From NCBI GenBank assembly GCA_005884465.1, contig VAZH01000199.1:1-7636 (forward strand): a stretch of DNA of 7,636 nucleotides. Reading direction: 5' to 3'. The stretch is from Alphaproteobacteria bacterium. Lineage in GTDB: Bacteria; Pseudomonadota; Alphaproteobacteria; Rhizobiales; Xanthobacteraceae. The notes beneath the pieces are model-generated. The model worked only from the letters and a program-made list of their open reading frames with translations, searched no databases and had not been told where the DNA came from. The stretch's first letter is position 1; each line of letters opens with the position of its first letter. Positions 7,106-7,636 of the stretch are shown here, in pieces. A program made the position numbers and the translations under genes.

Positions 7106-7132
7106 CCGGGAGCGCGAGCTCCCGGATCCGGT
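7106..7132. promoter_or_regulatory. Perfect GCGA-tetraloop hairpin and adjoining palindrome in the chemotaxis gene leader
   Basis: CCGGGAGC-GCGA-GCTCCCGG (7106-7125) is an uninterrupted 8-bp stem closed by a GNRA-type tetraloop. It overlaps a 10-bp palindrome CCGGATCCGG (7123-7132). Both lie between the predicted start of the minus-strand transcript (near 7133) and the receptor start at 7063. No T-run follows, so it is not an intrinsic terminator; it could stabilise the mRNA or bind a regulator. Confidence 0.45.
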
Positions 7133-7139
7133 GCTGAAA

Positions 7140-7169
7140 ATTAGAGCAGAATGGATAAGAGCCGGTAAA
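7140..7169 (-). promoter_or_regulatory. Candidate sigma70-type promoter of the chemotaxis receptor
   Basis: The minus strand reads TTTACC (7169-7164), 18 bases, TCTAAT (7145-7140), matching TTGACA/TATAAT at four and five of six positions. Transcription would start near 7133, giving a leader of about 70 nt. It is the best such pair I see upstream of the gene, but motifs of this quality also occur by chance. Confidence 0.35.
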
Positions 7170-7209
7170 TTTGCCCCGAATCCTCATGCTGGGGCATGGC
7201 TGTTTCTTC

Positions 7210-7363
7210 GTGATGACCGGGCCTGTCCAAGCCATCCAGGTCCTTTTCTTGCTGCCAGGCGTCAGGACGTGGATACCCCGCGATCCGTCTACGCCAAGGC
7301 TTCGCCGGGCTCTCCCGCTAGTCCGCCGAAGCTTTGGCGAAGGCGGCAAGCCGGGCATGACGA
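7210..7363. repeat. Second palindromic intergenic repeat, with nested stem-loop
   Basis: Two inverted arms are visible: GATGACCGGGCC followed by ATCCAGGTCCT on the left, and AGGACGTGGATACCCCG ending in CCGGGCATGACGA on the right. CCAGGTCCT pairs with AGGACGTGG with one mismatch. Inside the right arm CGCCAAGGCTTCG (7292-7304) pairs with CGAAGCTTTGGCG (7327-7339), again with one mismatch. The GTCAT-CCCG and GGGTATCCA themes are shared with the repeat at 4908-5004, which suggests related repeat families. This fills most of the noncoding stretch 7094-7557; I see no gene there. Confidence 0.6.
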
Positions 7364-7532
7364 GGCTCCAAATAAGGCGCCCAATTTCATGGCTGCATCC
7401 GGCCCGTCCGAGAATGGAAACCATGGTGTCGCGGCGAGCCCAATGGCGCTCACGCTTGGGAGGCCGGCGGCGTTCACCGGGACGGTTGAAACGCGGACGG
7501 CATCACAATGACTGCCGCGACAAAAATCGTTG

Positions 7533-7572
7533 TTGCAAAGTCCTGCCCCCGTGCCTCTAATTGGAACAATTA
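7533..7572 (+). promoter_or_regulatory. Candidate sigma70 promoter with overlapping operator-like palindrome
   Basis: TTGCAA (7533-7538), 17 bases, TCTAAT (7556-7561) resembles a sigma70 promoter; transcription would start near 7568, with a leader of about 27 nt. A perfect inverted repeat TAATTG-GAA-CAATTA (7558-7572) overlaps the -10 box and the start site, the usual position of a repressor operator. It stands directly ahead of the gene at 7595. Confidence 0.4.
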
Positions 7573-7594
7573 AAAAGCATGGGGAGGTTTCAAC

Positions 7595-7636
7595 GTGTCT
7601 ACAGTCAAATTGACGGTGAACGGCAAGGCGGTCTCG
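7595..7636 (+). CDS. Probable [2Fe-2S]-binding small subunit of a xanthine/CO-dehydrogenase-type hydroxylase (partial)
   Basis: Only the first 14 codons are present. GTG at 7595-7597 follows GGGGAGG (7581-7587) at a seven-base spacing, and the protein starts MSTVKLTVNGKAVS before running off the window. This opening matches the first beta-strand of the ferredoxin-like small subunit of molybdenum hydroxylases (CoxS/XdhA-type), which passes electrons from the molybdenum centre to FAD. The Cys ligands that would prove this lie beyond the edge. Other proteins can start similarly, so the assignment is moderate. The usual medium and large subunit genes would be expected downstream. Confidence 0.6.
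   Translation, partial: MSTVKLTVNGKAVS

Noticed and set aside
6927..7424. A 165-residue minus-strand open frame over the region upstream of the chemotaxis gene
   Set aside because: Most of it (MPGLPPSPKLRRTSGRARR and following) is a translation of the second palindromic repeat, and its end overlaps the receptor gene in another frame. No ribosome binding site was seen.
7561..7579. Sigma54-like TTGGAAC...GC ahead of the molybdenum hydroxylase gene
   Set aside because: The GG-to-GC spacing is 12 bases instead of the required 10, and the element departs from the TGGCAC/TTGC consensus.
7563..7598. A further EcfG site starting with GGAAC before the 7595 gene
   Set aside because: No CGTT lies 16 or 17 bases downstream; the nearest CGT is about 26 bases away.

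Overview
The window looks like chromosomal DNA of a GC-rich alphaproteobacterium, most likely Bradyrhizobium or a close relative (Nitrobacteraceae). The grounds are strong G/C bias at third codon positions, an OtsA/OtsB/MFS cluster of the type seen in that group, two dispersed palindromic intergenic repeats of a kind common there, and consensus promoters for EcfG, the alphaproteobacterial general-stress sigma factor. The assignment rests on recognition, not on a search.

Layout, left to right. (1) 2-142 (+) is the C-terminal end of an unrecognised protein; its TAA directly abuts the stop codon of the next, opposite-strand gene. (2) 143-4066 (-) is a trehalose block, transcribed in the order MFS transporter, otsB (trehalose-6-phosphate phosphatase), otsA (trehalose-6-phosphate synthase). 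MFS and otsB are 6 bp apart; otsB and otsA are separated by 225 bp that hold a possible extra promoter for otsA. The 5' end of the MFS gene appears to carry a frameshift. (3) 4180-4475 is the divergent control region. It contains two back-to-back, exact GGAAC-N16-CGTT promoters, one firing left into the trehalose block and one firing right into (4) 4476-4883 (+), a small, very basic DUF3175 protein. (5) 4908-5004 is a palindromic repeat between convergent genes. (6) 5024-7063 (-) is a methyl-accepting chemotaxis protein with a large helical periplasmic sensor region. (7) 7064-7594 is noncoding: the chemotaxis gene's leader and probable promoter, a second palindromic repeat, then a sigma70-like promoter with an overlapping palindrome. 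(8) 7595 to the edge (+) is the start of a probable [2Fe-2S] subunit of a molybdenum hydroxylase.

How the genes fit together: OtsA condenses UDP-glucose and glucose-6-phosphate to trehalose-6-phosphate, and OtsB dephosphorylates it to trehalose, a stress protectant. The divergent EcfG promoters suggest that the trehalose block and the DUF3175 gene are switched on together by the PhyR-NepR-EcfG general stress response. The chemotaxis receptor and the molybdenum hydroxylase appear to be separate units.

I see no CRISPR array, transposase, tRNA, rRNA or phage gene. The most notable signals are the paired stress promoters and the apparently frameshifted transporter start. I found no clear evidence of a wholly new defence or mobile system.
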